The translations under genes and the position numbers were made by a program. From NCBI GenBank assembly GCA_008508345.1, contig QNGE01000120.1, forward strand, positions 342,944 to 406,943: a DNA stretch of 64,000 nt, given 5' to 3'. The notes under the pieces were generated by a model. It did no database searches. It was not told the DNA's origin and was given only the letters and a program-made list of their open reading frames with translations. The stretch is from Paragonimus westermani (taxonomy: Eukaryota; Platyhelminthes; Trematoda; Plagiorchiida; Troglotrematidae). How positions within the stretch are numbered: position 1 is the stretch's first letter; each line of letters opens with the position of its first letter. Below are positions 47,715-59,599 of the stretch, piece after piece.

Positions 47715-48780
47715 GTGGATTCCAATCAACCTGAGCTGCTGGATATATATAATCCGTCAAGAAAAATAAGCGATTATTTGAAACGCTTTGAAATTTGGTG
47801 TCTAATGGGCAAAGAGCTGAGGGCAGGAAAGGGAGCCGCCCACTTCCTCACGGTGAGTAATAAGACACGTGAAAACCAATCATCTGATTCATCGGTTTCT
47901 CTTTCGTACGAACTCTTGAAGAAACTGATTCTTTTACATGTGTAACCTGTAAATTCTGTAGCAGCTGAACGAGTCAAATACCGTACGCTCGTCAGAGAAG
48001 AAAACCAGGATACCAGACAGTTCCTTCTCGAATGTTAGCCTCATGCAGCTCGGTGCAATTTGAAAGACCAATTAAAAACTCACCTCAATGACCGTTTGAT
48101 CGTTGGAGTAGATGCGTATCGCCTGCAACAGAGAGATTTACTGCTTCGGAATTTCAGATTTCAGACAGCTAGAACACCAAGCAAGCATTATCAAGATAGA
48201 AAAGCTACTGTGAAAGATTAAGCGGTGAGACGATCGGAAAGTCAGCAAAGGCGGTGGTCGGAGAAATGTTCGAAATGCAATTGATAATAATCAGTCTGTG
48301 TCTAATTCAAATGCTGCTTGACGGTGGAACCGCTGCATGTCGTTTACTTACAAACGTTCACGATTGACTTACCGATTACAAGTGTGGTGAAATTGGTCAC
48401 ATTCGACGTGTTTGCCACAGTTTGAATTTTTCTTTTACACAATTTGGTTGTGACTATGGAAAATTTAGTTCCGGCTATCACTCTACTGCTTTGGCTGTTA
48501 ATTCTGTTGATTCCGCCAGACGCAGTAAACGAACCTATCTGGCTGATAAATCCACTGAACACTCTTTCATTGTGTACGCCGAAATCGTTGAATCATTCAG
48601 CCATGTTGCGTTCGTAGAGTGCCTGAAGACGGTAAGTATAGAGCCTTATGAAATTTCCGTGTGGGGTATCACTGGACACGCTTTAAACATTTTTAGTTCT
48701 TGTCAACTTGCACCTTCTGATTCGCAGTCCAATGTTACCAATTGTCACTTTTTGTCATTGTTCATAGGTCATCGGTAGTT
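47715..48780 (+). pseudogene. gag and protease region of the K02A2.6-like element
   Basis: Gag reads SDYLKRFEIWCLMGKELRAG near 47770, LSYELLKKLILLHV near 47905, VAAERVKYRTLVREENQDTR near 47960 and DRLIVGVDAYRLQQRDLLLR near 48090. The zinc knuckle near 48380 reads YKCGEIGHIRRVCHS, lacking the first Cys. The open frame 48422-48778 corresponds to the protease region by position. Stops occur at 47943 and about 48037 and near 48220-48290. Confidence 0.72.
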
Positions 48781-48835
48781 GATGTAAAAAAATGAAAGCT
48801 TTCGATATTTCTGTTTCATACAGACTTATCATCAC

Positions 48836-48965
48836 ACAAAGTTGATTGCGGCTGTCGCCTTTTCACGGGTTTTCCAGTCGGCTCCTTCCGAAAAGGCGCT
48901 AGACACGGGTTTAGCTATTATTAGAGCCCGAGCAATTGTGGCTAAAGTTCACCTTCTATGAAAAC
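48836..48965 (-). repeat. SINE copy, partial
   Basis: Tail and body of the same SINE as at 34.6 kb (GTTGATTGCGGCTG, CAGTCGGCTCCTTCCG and GCTAGACACGGGTTTAGC). It lacks the tRNA-like head. It lies head-to-head with the copy at 49066-49396. Confidence 0.6.
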
Positions 48966-49065
48966 TCAAAATCATCTACTACTCACTAGTGGTTAAAACG
49001 CCGCACGACACGTTAATGGATTCCGTCAATTCAACTTGCAAAGAAGTCATAATCGAGAAGTCATC

Positions 49066-49396
49066 GACTGGAGTCAACACGACAGTTATTGTGTGCACTC
49101 TTGAATCAACCGTGTAACCAGGTCATTACTCACGAGCGAAAGCAGGTTAGCGTCCACATGCAATAATTTGGCCGTGCCTAATGTGTGGTAAATGGCGCAC
49201 TGGCTAACACGGTTGCTTCATGAAAGCGTGGCCGGAGTTAAAATTACGGCCGTGGCGAGGGTGTGCACTATTGGTGGGCTCTAATGAGAGTGGTACTCAA
49301 GCTCGGTGACTGTTTTTGAAAGAGGCCGACCAAACATTCTATGAAACTGTGACAGCTGCGACTACTTTTGGGTGATGTTCAATCTATAGGAAGACC
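49066..49396 (+). repeat. SINE copy, nearly full length
   Basis: Plus-strand copy with head (ATCGACTGGAGTCAACACGA), a T-arm-like stem (GGCCGG...ACGGCC) at 49230-49251, and a body ending GGGTGATGTTCAATCT. It is inserted in the Gypsy element together with the partial inverted copy just upstream, so the two can fold back. Confidence 0.68.
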
Positions 49397-49529
49397 AAAA
49401 TCCTTTGCTACTCACCTTCTCTGTTTGATTACTCTTGGATGCACGTAAGTCACAGATGCACAATTCACACCTTCCTGTTCGAATGCTGCCAGTAGCTCGC
49501 CCATCGAACCAATTCTGCTTGAACTCAAC

Positions 49530-50180
49530 GCAGTCCGGTTCTCATGAAGCGACGCACCATCCGTTCTAGGTCAGATGAACCTGTCGGAAAAGCAGCCGAT
49601 CAAGTTGTAGAAAAACGGATCTTAACGCCCCAGTAATCTTCCACTTGGGTTGCACACATTGTGAATTCGATTAAACGTCACAGTAAGGCGCCTTAAATTT
49701 CCGGTTACTACCGACTCCTGCTCAAAATATTTCTTCCGCAGAAAAGTCGCACCGATCTCATGGCTCAAAAGATTTTTCAAAGCTTGGTTTAAAAGACGCT
49801 TTCAACAGATTCCACCCCAAACGTCTTTAGGTGCTCTGACAACCATCAATACTCCTCTCGGGTTGTTTCAGCATAGTTTATGATTAGTTCTGTCGAACTT
49901 TCTGTCATCCGGTGGGACATCGCATAAGTTCTGCCCAACAATTACCATCAACATCGATTACTGATGTTTCCCTAACGAGTAATGGAGTTTTGCCAGAACA
50001 AGTGGGTCGCCTTGTTATTTACACTTCCAGACTTCTCAGTCCGGCACTTGGTCGGTGTTCATTTCATCATAGTCGCTGGTCCTGAAGCTGTCAAATTCGC
50101 CTACACTTCCGACAAATTCCTTGCTAAATCTTTTGCGGCGATGGTTCACGCACGGAATGTTGCTCTGGCTCCATAACCAC
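49530..50180 (+). pseudogene. RT and RNase H remains of the K02A2.6-like element
   Basis: The RT start is recognisable as KRRTIRSRSDEPVGKAADQV near 49546 and VAHIVNSIKRHSK near 49650. The palm is near 49770-49870 (KAWFKRRFQQIPPQTS, then GALTTINTPLGLFQHS). Sequence 49982-50176 (KWVALLFTLPDFSVRH) has the look of the end of RNase H. No catalytic YxDD box survives. Frames are heavily broken. Confidence 0.65.
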
Positions 50181-50809
50181 ACATTATCCAGCACCGTAAT
50201 ACCAAACTCTTTTCATATGCTGACTATTCACCCCCGTATTTTGACTCCGAAGAGCGTGACGACTGAGGGTGTTTACTGACCCAGCCACTTCCGGTTTCTC
50301 GTTCTGACTTGATTTGTGACACTCAAAAATACTACCATACAATTTTGAATTCATTAACTGACGGTTGGAGCTGCAATGTCCGGCAAAGGTTCCTCGATTC
50401 TGCAAACATCGAGATGAACTACTTGTTACCTCCGATGATTTGTGTCCTGGTGATAAAATTGTTATTGCTCCCACATTACGATGCGCTGTAATAAATGGAA
50501 CATTCCGTCCATTTCCTAATTGAAACCATGAAATCAGTGGCTTGTCTGACTTGCTGATGACCAGAGCAGAGTGCTGATCTGTTTGATGTCTCTGAAGGTT
50601 GTACTGCGTATGTGCGACCATCAAAATGGACAACCTGGCCAAGGACTTGTAAACTGTTGCAGCGAATGCGCGCTGACCATTGTGGTCCACTCTTGGATAA
50701 CTACTATGATTTGATCATCTTTGGCTCATATTTTTGTTGGCCGGAGGTTTAGTTTACATAGTCAACAACTGCGAATTTCACTCCGATTGCAATATGAAAG
50801 ACCTTCATT

Positions 50810-51450
50810 TTGGAAGTAGTACCACATGCATTGGTTACTGACAATGGCACCCATTTCACCACGCAAAGGTCTGAAGACCGGCTGAGAAAAGTTGGATTTC
50901 GATATCTGGTCGCTGCTCCTAGACACCTCCAATTCAACGGCGTACCTAAGAATTTTTGGCGTATTCTGAAAAGTGCGACTAAGTCTATCAACCCGTCTAA
51001 TTTTGAAGAAGTGAAGAATGGTTTTGACAACTTCCTGATGCAGCACAGAAATTTCAACCACTCAACAGCTGGGAGCAGTCGAGCTAAGCTTCTCAACAAC
51101 TATGTTCTACAACTAATTTGCCCAGATGAGGATCAGCAGAGGTTGTTAATCATTGTGGCAGTGATATCCGATCATCTAGAAGAAGCGTTCACAGCAATCT
51201 GGGTACTCGATTGTGTAGCATACTTGTTTTAGACGATAGATCTGTGAATCGTATACACATCGATCAACTTGTCTATGATTTGTCTGTTCTTACCCTTGCA
51301 GTGCCTATTACGAAGTCCGACGTTCCTGAGTCTGATCCAGGTTGAAGCCCCTCGACTGAAGGTGTCGTTGAGAACAGATCTCAACAGTTGTGACTCACTG
51401 GATGCCCCAGAACTAAACAACGCAGAGACTGTAACCGTCTCGGCTTCCAC
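50810..51450 (+). pseudogene. integrase core and C-terminus of the K02A2.6-like element
   Basis: A 140-codon open frame (50810-51232) starts VVPHALVTDNGTHFTTQRSE and reads RYLVAAPRHLQFNGVPKNFW, the second half of the integrase core. Asp of TDNG is kept, while the catalytic Glu position (family N-G-x-A-E-N) reads NGVPKN. The C-terminal tail with LRSPTFLSLIQ and HLNCG follows to about 51450, just before the 3' LTR. Confidence 0.75.
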
Positions 51451-51679
51451 TTAAACTGTGGTAGTTAACTTATACATATTCCTCATCACGGTTGTTTTAT
51501 TGCATTGTTGACAGTAAGCCGTACAGTTGCGCTCGAGAAGTAAATACTCGGTTTCCACAGTAAGAGTTTTATTATTACGGCGTCGAAACTAGCTAAGTTA
51601 TCTACTTTGTTTATGTATTCCTGGATCCTTCACACCGGGTCATCAATTGCCTGCTAGTTACCGCATTCTAGTGTTGGCA

Positions 51680-53710
51680 TTAAACACACCAGCCTATGAT
51701 GTTCTTGAACGTCGCGGTACCGTGTAAAGTCCAAAGTCGTCAACGAATAGACGCTAGCCCACCAGCCTTCTCAACACGACCTCCGTTCAAATGAAAGTGG
51801 CGGATAATACTAACTGTTTCGTGGTGTTTTCTGAGCAGTATAATGGCAAACTTTGGGTCGAATTCCACAGCTGGAGCAGTAAACTTCCCATCCATTGGAA
51901 GATGGCCGTCATTTGCAGCGGAATGCAATTTATAAAGGTGGCTCCCATTCACCATCTCCTTTTTCCCAGGAACAAACAAGTTTGGCGAGAAGTGCATTTC
52001 ACAGTGGAAGGCTTATAGTCGTGCTTGTCGCACAACGCCCAGTTCGACCGATTGTTGCTCAACAGGTGTCAAATGCTTCATTATCGTTGTGCTCTTATTG
52101 ATAGTTGGTACTGAGTAAAAGCCAATTATGTCTAAACCTACTCAACCAAGCGGTGACTCCTAACATTTTGTACCATTCGGAATACCTGTGGCGAACCGAA
52201 CGGTAATCCACCTGGTATACCCACAACCATCCCTCACAACGCGTTTTTTCAATTCAACACTATGTGCATACACTGGACCATGGGTCCGGCGGTTACCTGA
52301 CGAGCTCCCAACCACGCAACCACCATTAAATATATTGCACGCTCCTCATTTCAAGCAATGCTCTAGCCACGGGATTATCAGGCTGTCGTACATGCCTCCA
52401 CTGTCGTGGATCAACGACAATAAAGATGTGACAGGTTATTTGCGATAAAAGTGTTGAAATGTGTAAGGCTGCTATTGACATAATCCAAGGTGATCACCGG
52501 ATCTGTTCAAAATTTTACGCCTTTACAACAAACTATCAAGCACGAACGTATCTTTTGAACTATACCGAGGGCAGGTACGACTGCGGTCAGCTGGAGCTAA
52601 GAAACGGAAACTGATTTTAGATGCAGCACCAGCGTTTTCCAGAACAGAGACTCTGTCATCGTAAATCAAGCGTCGACGACTGTACTTCGAGTGCGCCGCA
52701 AAATATATGCAACCCAAAACCAACTTTTGCATTCACTGGGTGCTACGCACTTGATGATCAGCATTTCACCAGGTTCTTGAAAATGTCTCAACCAGTCGTA
52801 CATTCTGCGTTATCTCGTGCATTCAGTGGGACATCCCACCCCAGTCTTTTGCAGCAAAACTCTGGCATTAATGTCTTTGCCGATATAAGCCATGGAGCAA
52901 CGAGCCCAAAGGAGTCATACGAGCTAGAGGTGGCAGAGTGTATACCTCTTCCTGAGGCTAGTTTATCAGACGGTTCAGAGCCCACAATGAACTAGTCCGT
53001 TTCGGCGTGTCACCTGACACCCAACGTAAGTTCGGATGGTAAACTGTTACCGCCTATTTTGTTACACCCACAACGCGCTCTGAGCAAGTAACACTATAGA
53101 GGATTTTACGGCTATTTGATGGGCAAAATCCTCCGGTAGACATCAGTGTCGGTGAACTGCGGACAAAGCTAATGGCCAAGGTTACATCCGGTGAGGAAGA
53201 CAGAAAACCGTGAATGTAAAAATCCGTACCAACCGCACGACACACGTTCTTCTCATACTAATGCCCAAATGTTTCCGCCGTTTTCCTTAGGACAAACTTT
53301 CCACAAAATAGGGTGAAGGTAGCCCCAAAAGGATGTGCCCCCATCCGACTTCCCTTGAGTTCACGCTTGAACTCGTACAGAGGCCGTCAGAGTTTATTCG
53401 CTGCATCAAGATCTTCTTCGGTTGCACGGACCAGCAAAAACACCTCCTCGACAGCTGCTCAAACAGCAACAAGATAAGCTCCAAACATCGGGAACACATC
53501 TATAAATCAAGATGTGAGGTCCGGTCCCTGCAATAACTGATCGCTCAGAGATATGGTGCGATATCCTGCAATGCAGTCACATACCACGAGAAGTTTGCCT
53601 AGTTTCTTAGGATTAAACAGAGCCTGCTGACCTCGAACCCGTGTACAAATCGCTGAAATCGCTGAAAACTTGACAAGCCGGTCAGGCTCAAAATTCGTTG
53701 TTCGATGCAT
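51680..53710 (-). pseudogene. BEL/Pao pol: RT, RNase H and integrase start
   Basis: The minus strand carries, from right to left: FNPKKLGKLLVVCDC and LSDQLLQGPDLTS (53510-53620), and GAHPFGATFTLFCGKFVLRK near 53300. FYIHGFLSSSPDVTLA follows near 53200, then SSYDSFGLVAPWLISAKTLM (52850-52920), DPRQWRHVRQPDNPVA (about 52330-52410), WWLRGWELVR, and KFAIILLRKHHETVSIIRHF (51790-51850). This is the pol order of BEL/Pao elements through RNase H to the integrase zinc region. The RT catalytic YVDD reads YIHG. Sequence stops being recognisable at about 51680, before the integrase core, close to the Gypsy 3' LTR. Confidence 0.85.
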
Positions 53711-53764
53711 TCGACCCCCGTCCTCTAACAGTGTGAAAAACCTGTCCTCAAGAGCAGCCGAAAC

Positions 53765-54221
53765 GTAGTCCCATCAGACATCGAACTAAAAGGACGCGTC
53801 AGGGTTTGGGAACAAACCCTATATTTCCAGCAATGTTAGGAATTATGATAAGCAGTTAGTTCTACCCTAATCTGAGACCAACGGGAAGAAAGAAGAAAAG
53901 CGCGAAGTGAGCTACAGTTCACTCGGCGACACTCAAATATGCGCCGGGAGAGAGGTGCGTGGAAACTTTGAGTGCGCTAAACAACGCTTGAAAAGGTCCA
54001 GGTCAAACGACCTCGAATAATGGACGAATAGATGGGTCGTTAGAAGTGGAGCAACCATTCACTGCATGCAATTAATTGCACGGCTGAAGAAAGTGGCATT
54101 GAGTTCATATCATGCCTTCTATAGCAGGCGTACGCAGAATCATGCGCACAGAATAGACAAGCAATAAAACATGGTTGCAACCGGGATCCCCAGAGAAGCC
54201 ACACGATCGCTGGTTACTACG
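53765..54221 (-). repeat. BEL/Pao LTR copy 1
   Basis: Aligns over its whole length with 58896-59363, with moderate divergence. Shared blocks include CGCTAAACAACGCTTGAAAAG/CCTTAAACAACCCTCGAATAG and GCAGAATCATGCGCACAGAA. Both copies are followed, on the minus strand, by the same short internal start (TTTYGRCTGCT). A 5' LTR has such a sequence after it; a 3' LTR does not. Confidence 0.8.
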
Positions 54222-54349
54222 GGTAACAGGCGCTTTCGTAAATGTTTCAGACGTTTTACAGCCACTGGTCGATTGGATGTAAACGAATCTACACAGACGT
54301 CCACGTTAGTATAATCTGGAAATGGCCGGTGACCGGATGAACTCGATTC

Positions 54350-55330
54350 TCAACCTTTGTTAAAGCCAATTTTCTTACCTAAGAATGAGATTCTGCAACG
54401 TTTACCAGTTGTACAGAGGCCTGATGTCCCACAATGGAAGAATCTGCTCAAATAATACATTTCAAGGAAGTGCGTGACCTGGAGTTCCCATTCACTAGAC
54501 CAAAAGTTGTTCAGCCCAGCAAGATTTTCACTGTACAAGGTTGTTCCCGTCCACAAACCCTTTGAGTAAGTATCTAGCGTACTTCTAAGACACCAAATCC
54601 GATCAATATATTAACCCATCCGCAGTCCATATATCAAAACACACTTTCATTCAATTACTGCCACCTCTAACTCACATCTCGCAAGCAGGCTACAGGCTCT
54701 GTTGGCAAACCGTTCACAGGGTACGCCTCGTCAACCTCAACGGTTTTACCCAAAGACGGTTAAAATAGTTCGATCTTTGTTTTAGCACACTTAGAGTTAA
54801 GTGCGCCACCGACCTTAATGAATGGCAGGCATGAATGGACTGCAGCAGTTTTGTGTCTGTGAACAGAACTTTGCTTGACAAGCGTCAATTCTGGAACACC
54901 GCCAAGGAAAGCACGAGCTCTGGGAAAACTCGTTGGAGTTTCAAAGCACACCGTAACCACCCTTACATCATACGCGCCTGCTACCGAAGATATTCGTAGT
55001 GAACAATCCACCGCTACTGCGTGAGAGCTGTCGTGTCGTTCGACCCCCAGGGTTGTGCACCAAACGGGGATACCGACCTTGGCAAAAGTTTTCACTACAC
55101 ACGTTTTTATTCAATAGTCAGAAACGCTGTGACACATTGAGACACACGAAACACACCCAGTCTGCGTGCACTGAACCATCTTATATGTGCATCTTGTCTG
55201 ATGAACCCAGGACATCCTTAAGGTTGTGCGCAGGTCCACACAGGCCACAGCTAATAAGACCACTTTGTGGCGGCAAATTGTAGTCGTTACTTGCTTATTC
55301 GTTGACCTATGCTTACTAGTCATTATAAGA
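54350..55330 (-). pseudogene. probable BEL/Pao zinc-finger, protease and linker
   Basis: Minus-strand frames show a Cys-rich stretch (RCTYKMVQCTQTGC near 55170-55220), then a 111-codon frame at 54760-55095. That frame (DVRVVTVCFETPTSFPRARA) has the spacing of the protease-to-RT linker of BEL/Pao elements. Sequence at 54390-54560 (LQVTHFLEMYYLSRFF) could be the next part. Similarity is weak and position is the main support: it lies upstream of an LTR and pol of that family. Confidence 0.4.
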
Positions 55331-58300
55331 TGTATCGTATTATGGGTTTTACGAGTACCCTCTACAGTTTGATCGAATCTGCAGGCACTACCCTAGTACA
55401 CTGAAAAACGAACTCGGTGAACCCTGTAAACGTTGGTTGGTGACGGCGCCAGCCAAGCTGATATGCTTCTGTAGCCCGCCCAAATTTCAGGCTGGGTAGT
55501 AGCCACTTCACAATCCGATCCAGTCTACTCAAAGAACTTAAATCTGCCCCGTAGCCCATCCGTTTAAGAGTAAACTGCGATTATCCATGTGGACGGACAA
55601 TCGTGTCAGCCCGTCAGCAGTGCTCGGAACATTCCGAGCTTCCCTAATGGCTTATCGAGCTGAGATCGTGCGACAAGATAGGCTGTTCATAAATGTTTTA
55701 CAACAGTCCTTTGCCTCCACGTACGTCATTAGCAGTGGCGACATTATAAAGTACTCAGTCGCCTAACGAGATCTTCCGTGACAATAATGCAGTGGGTCGA
55801 GCATTCGCTGGCCGTAGTCTGCCACTCCAGGTTCAATACAGTATCAAACTTCTTCTAGACCTTGCAGCAGTTAATCAGCTAACCGTTAAAGTAGGTCAAG
55901 TCGACTTCTTGCGAGTCGATGAAATTCATCAACGGTGCGGGGATGATTTTGTTGTAAAAATTTCCCTGGAAACTTCAAGTCTACTAAGGTCAAGACGAAC
56001 GTGATTCGCACAATCCACGGCACACATATTGGCATGGAAGCTTGAAAAATGGTGTGGTTCGAACAATAGCAGTGTCAGATGTCGCCCCGACAGGAAATCG
56101 GGCGACGCAGTCTCAGAATTCTACATACGACACCACAGATGGAGCGAATACATTGCCATCAAAATGTGGGATTGGAATCTTCTCCGACATGCCCTCTAAA
56201 GCATTTCAGCCTTGACATTTGTAGCTGAGTTTTCCAACAAGGGGTCTAAATTCTCAGACAAGCTGTGAATACCATCCACGGGGAACCTGCAGAGGAATGC
56301 TGAACGCCGAATTCAGAGCGAGATTTGATTGAAGGTTCTATGGCACCATTTTTTAAGCCATGAAATATGTGGAAAAGCCGTCTGCATACCTCAAATGTGA
56401 CGTGCAGTATTAGCGGTCAAAATGTGCCGTAAATCACGAACCCACTACTTCAGGTTGAATGAACATTACAAAGGTTACCTCACAAGTCCCTTTAGTAATG
56501 CGAGCGGGGCAGAGAAAGCTCCCCAGCGGTGAAGCACGCCAAACAAACGCGAACAGATTATAGGGTGTTCTTCAAGCCAGTAAAGCGATACGTGTGGGTA
56601 GGCTGCAGACTGAGGTAGGGTTATATACAAAGAGGCCAAGTGGGAAATTCAGGCATTAGAAACGTCTGGGAAGCAGGTGTTAACAGATCTAGCGCGATAC
56701 GGTCAGTGCGAATTCTCATGACTCAAATGGATTACCCAGGTGACAATCAGTGCTTCCCAAGTGTAACTGTTTACACATTTCAGAACACAAACTTCGTACA
56801 ACGATCGTGCCCCTTGTCTAAACCAGCCATGGCAGCGTACGGCACTGGGAGTTTCCGTCGGAAAACCGGTGCTGCTTTTGGAAGAAGGTACAACGCAGAA
56901 TTTATTTTGTTTTAGCCGACCGAGTTTTCTGAAGGAATCTAGAGTGCTTTCGAGAAAGTTTGCTGGTGATGCCTGATAGGCTGGTGGTGTGACGCGTTAC
57001 CGCCAGGTTATCCTCGATTGGTTCACCGTTGCATCAATTCAGCATAGCTGCAACAAGTCGAGCTCCGACTGTTCAGTGAGATAAAAACTGTCTTTGAAGC
57101 GAGCCTTGCCGAATGAGGCCTCACAAGACAGTTCGCAGGATAACCTTAGGATGCCTCATGAAGCATTGCGAGCACTGTGTGTTGCCGACCATTCAGAATC
57201 CACTTCCCCCTAGAAACAATGGTAAAGTCGGATGCGGTGTCCTCCTATAGCCAAAATGGGTTCTACTGAGTGCCAAAATAATATACTTCCCCCGGGAAAC
57301 GTAATAGACCAAGAACGTAGCGAAGATGGAGTCGGAATCGTGGACCGGATTTTGGAATCGCCGACCCCGTGACTTCCATCTGCGCTGTGGTGTTAAGTGA
57401 TTTTCTGCTTAGCAGTTGTCATCCTTTCGGCCTCAACAATTGCTTTTTTTCATGAAGTGGGAACAAGTGGGCATAATACCACTTCCCGCATTCTCATTAA
57501 GGTACTGGAGGTTTTGAAGACCGCTTTTTATTGACTGACCGCGACTCACTGGGGTGAAGGTGAACAGAGCGTGTCGATTAAATACTCGGGGACGCTGGGG
57601 TTTTAACAGCTGTGGGATCATCATGGCACCCTGTCCGAGGTTGGGTAACCTACCACATTCCGTGGCGACCGTCTGGAGCGTCATCTCGAAATCATGTTTC
57701 ACCTTGTTTAAGACATGAGTCCGAATGCCGGCATCTGCTGGTGACTAGAAACCACAGACGAAGGCCGGCGTCTCGAATTGGTGGTCGGATATGAAACAGG
57801 GTCTGGAACACCCACACTCTGGACCCCCATTTCCGTAGTAGGTGAAACTCGTCGAATTGGCTCTTGGTTTGCTGGAACCATTGGCACAGGTGTTGGACAG
57901 GGGTGATTGTTCGCCAACCATTTGACAAAGGCACGTGACCGTGTCATTGAAAAAGAACCCGCAATCGTCTTCTAGCAAAATGAAGTCCGTGTAGTGCTCG
58001 AACTTCAAAGGGCAGCCGGACATGTTGGGGGCCAACGGTGGCAGCCAGCTCCACCTCGGATACGTCCTTAGTTTTTCAATACCAGAAAACGAAATAGCTC
58101 CCGGGGGATCGGTCAAAATGGAACCCGAAGATTGAGTTTTTAATGTGAAATTGTGCTGAAGGCTGTATCCTGCTTTGATCATGCCTTCTCCAATTATTGC
58201 CACAGGAAAGACCGACAACGCATCTGCGATTACTTCCGTCGTGAATATTTACCACAAAGCAAAAATAATAGTTTTCCATCGTCAGTTACTATAGCCGAAT

Positions 58301-58895
58301 CCTATTGAACACAAACGCGCCTAAATAATACGGACAACCGTGAACTGATGACGTCAATAGAAGCCCCTTAAAATTGGCCTACATACTGCGAACGACAAGA
58401 ACCAGTGAAAACCCGGAAAAAGCGGACTCCGGATAGACGGTGTTTTTGGCCCCCGAAGCGCTTTGAAAATTTACGTGGGAGACTGGTGTGTGTTCACAGG
58501 AAGTAATTGATCGTGTGAGCGGACAAGGAAATATTCCAGTCTCTTGCCGATCTTTGTCCCCGTGCCGGCTTGAGATATCCGAATTCTGACAGTGGAATCG
58601 TGTTCTTCGAATCAGGTTTATCTCAACCCTGACAGCTTGTTGTCTGTTGGCCAACTTTCTTCTTGAACCTGTTTTAAAGAATCGTTCGAATTATTCTTCT
58701 GAGCGTTTTCTTTCTGATGGATCTGGGTTGGTCTAGTTTCCATCGTTAGCAGTCTAGACTGTTGCGTCAGTGCCGAATTCGGCACTGTCTTTGGCCATTC
58801 GGCCGAGACGGAACCATATATAGTGGACAAGTGAGTATGCGCCTGACCATCGTTCACCAACGGTTTAAAACACCTCTGTTGAACAGCAGTCAAAA
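55331..58895. other. internal region between BEL/Pao LTR copies, unresolved
   Basis: By position this should be the gag of a minus-strand BEL/Pao element starting after the LTR at 58896. At 3.6 kb it is longer than a usual gag, and I recognise no capsid motif. The most notable open frame is 57745-58218 (minus). Other frames (56640-56915 plus, 58618-58893 minus) have no resemblance I can name. Confidence 0.4.
57745..58218 (-). CDS. 157-codon open frame, Cys-rich with glycosylation-like sites
   Basis: Minus-strand frame of unknown function. The protein has nine Cys, clustered in the second half (a CGFF, CLC, then ECGCSRPC pattern), and several N-x-S/T sequons (NFT, NMS, NDT, NGS, NST), which would suit an extracellular domain. 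No clear signal peptide or membrane segment in the frame. It lies in the region expected to be gag of a BEL/Pao element, and the flanking frames are short. It could be a chance frame, an element-borne accessory gene, or an exon of an unrelated gene. I do not assign a function. Confidence 0.25.
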   Translation of the reverse strand: MSVFPVAIIGEGMIKAGYSLQHNFTLKTQSSGSILTDPPGAISFSGIEKLRTYPRWSWLPPLAPNMSGCPLKFEHYTDFILLEDDCGFFFNDTVTCLCQMVGEQSPLSNTCANGSSKPRANSTSFTYYGNGGPECGCSRPCFISDHQFETPAFVCGF

Positions 58896-59363
58896 TGTAA
58901 TCCCAACAGGCATCAAACTAAAAGAATACGTTTGGGTTTGAAAACAAACTGTATGTTTCCATCAGTGTTTAGAAGAGTGATAAATAGTTAGCTCTAGCTT
59001 AATCTTTGAACAATGGCGGCAACCAAGGGAAGAGGGGAAAGAAGCGCGAGGTGGGCTCCAGCCCACTCGGCAGCACTGGAGGGCGCGCCAGACGAGGAGT
59101 GCGTGAAAACTTTGAGTGCCTTAAACAACCCTCGAATAGGTCCAGGCTGAACTACCTTAACGAATAAAATATTCGACGAGTCGTTAGGAGAGAAGCATGC
59201 ACTCATTGTGTGCAATTAGTTGCAAGGCTGAAGAAGACGACACAGTTCATTTCAGGCCTTCTGTAGCAGGCGTACACAGAATCATGCGTACAGAACAGAC
59301 AATCAATAAAACACGGTTGCAGCCTGGATCCTTAGAGATATCACACGATCGCTGGTCACTACA
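58896..59363 (-). repeat. BEL/Pao LTR copy 2
   Basis: Minus-strand start TGTAGTGACC and end GATTACA, i.e. TG...CA borders. It aligns with 53765-54221. On the minus strand it is followed by a short internal start also seen after copy 1. It would be the 5' LTR of the right-hand element. Confidence 0.8.
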
Positions 59364-59599
59364 CATGCAACAAAGTTTCCAATCCTAATCGTCCTTCAGA
59401 TTCTTCCCAAAACCTCACCCTGCTTAACGTACGCGTCAAGTTACTCCTGCTAACTGATGAGTCAACGAGGCTTGATTAGACACTTTACTCATGTTGAAAG
59501 AATGCGCAGGTGAGCTGACAGAACCACCTGCCCCTTTGTTTCGGCACATTTCACTGTTTTTTAATCCAGTCACTTGAGAGTACGGCTTCATCATTCTAC

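Larger units (their letters stand above)
47465..51655 (+). mobile_element. Ty3/Gypsy (K02A2.6-like) LTR retrotransposon, decayed
   Basis: Plus-strand gag, zinc knuckle, protease-like, RT, RNase H and integrase remains appear in order. Candidate LTRs at about 47465-47700 and 51465-51655 share blocks such as GAGAGATAAATACC/GAGAAGTAAATACT and TGTATTCCTG, but are strongly diverged. The element differs from the CsRn1-like one in its integrase and its CCHC-type gag. Two SINE copies are inserted in the middle (48836-49396). Confidence 0.78.
51680..59363 (-). mobile_element. BEL/Pao retroelement cluster, two LTRs in the same orientation
   Basis: The cluster runs, on the minus strand: LTR (59363-58896), unresolved internal region, probable protease/linker (to 54350), second LTR (54221-53765), then RT, RNase H and integrase start (53710-51680). 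Pol directly follows the second LTR with almost no room for gag. Either two elements lie in tandem, the second with a gag deletion, or one element carries an inserted LTR. From memory, BEL/Pao elements such as Sinbad are known from flukes. Confidence 0.7.

Noticed and set aside
57745..58218. DEG/ENaC-type channel exon, suggested by a C-x-C-x-x-P-C pattern
   Set aside because: Only that short pattern fits. The membrane segments and the following conserved block are absent, and the region lies inside a BEL/Pao cluster.
53765..59363. a single normal LTR element bounded by the two 460-bp repeats
   Set aside because: Both repeats are followed by the same 5' internal start, no polypurine tract precedes the inner copy, and RT lies outside the pair rather than between the copies.
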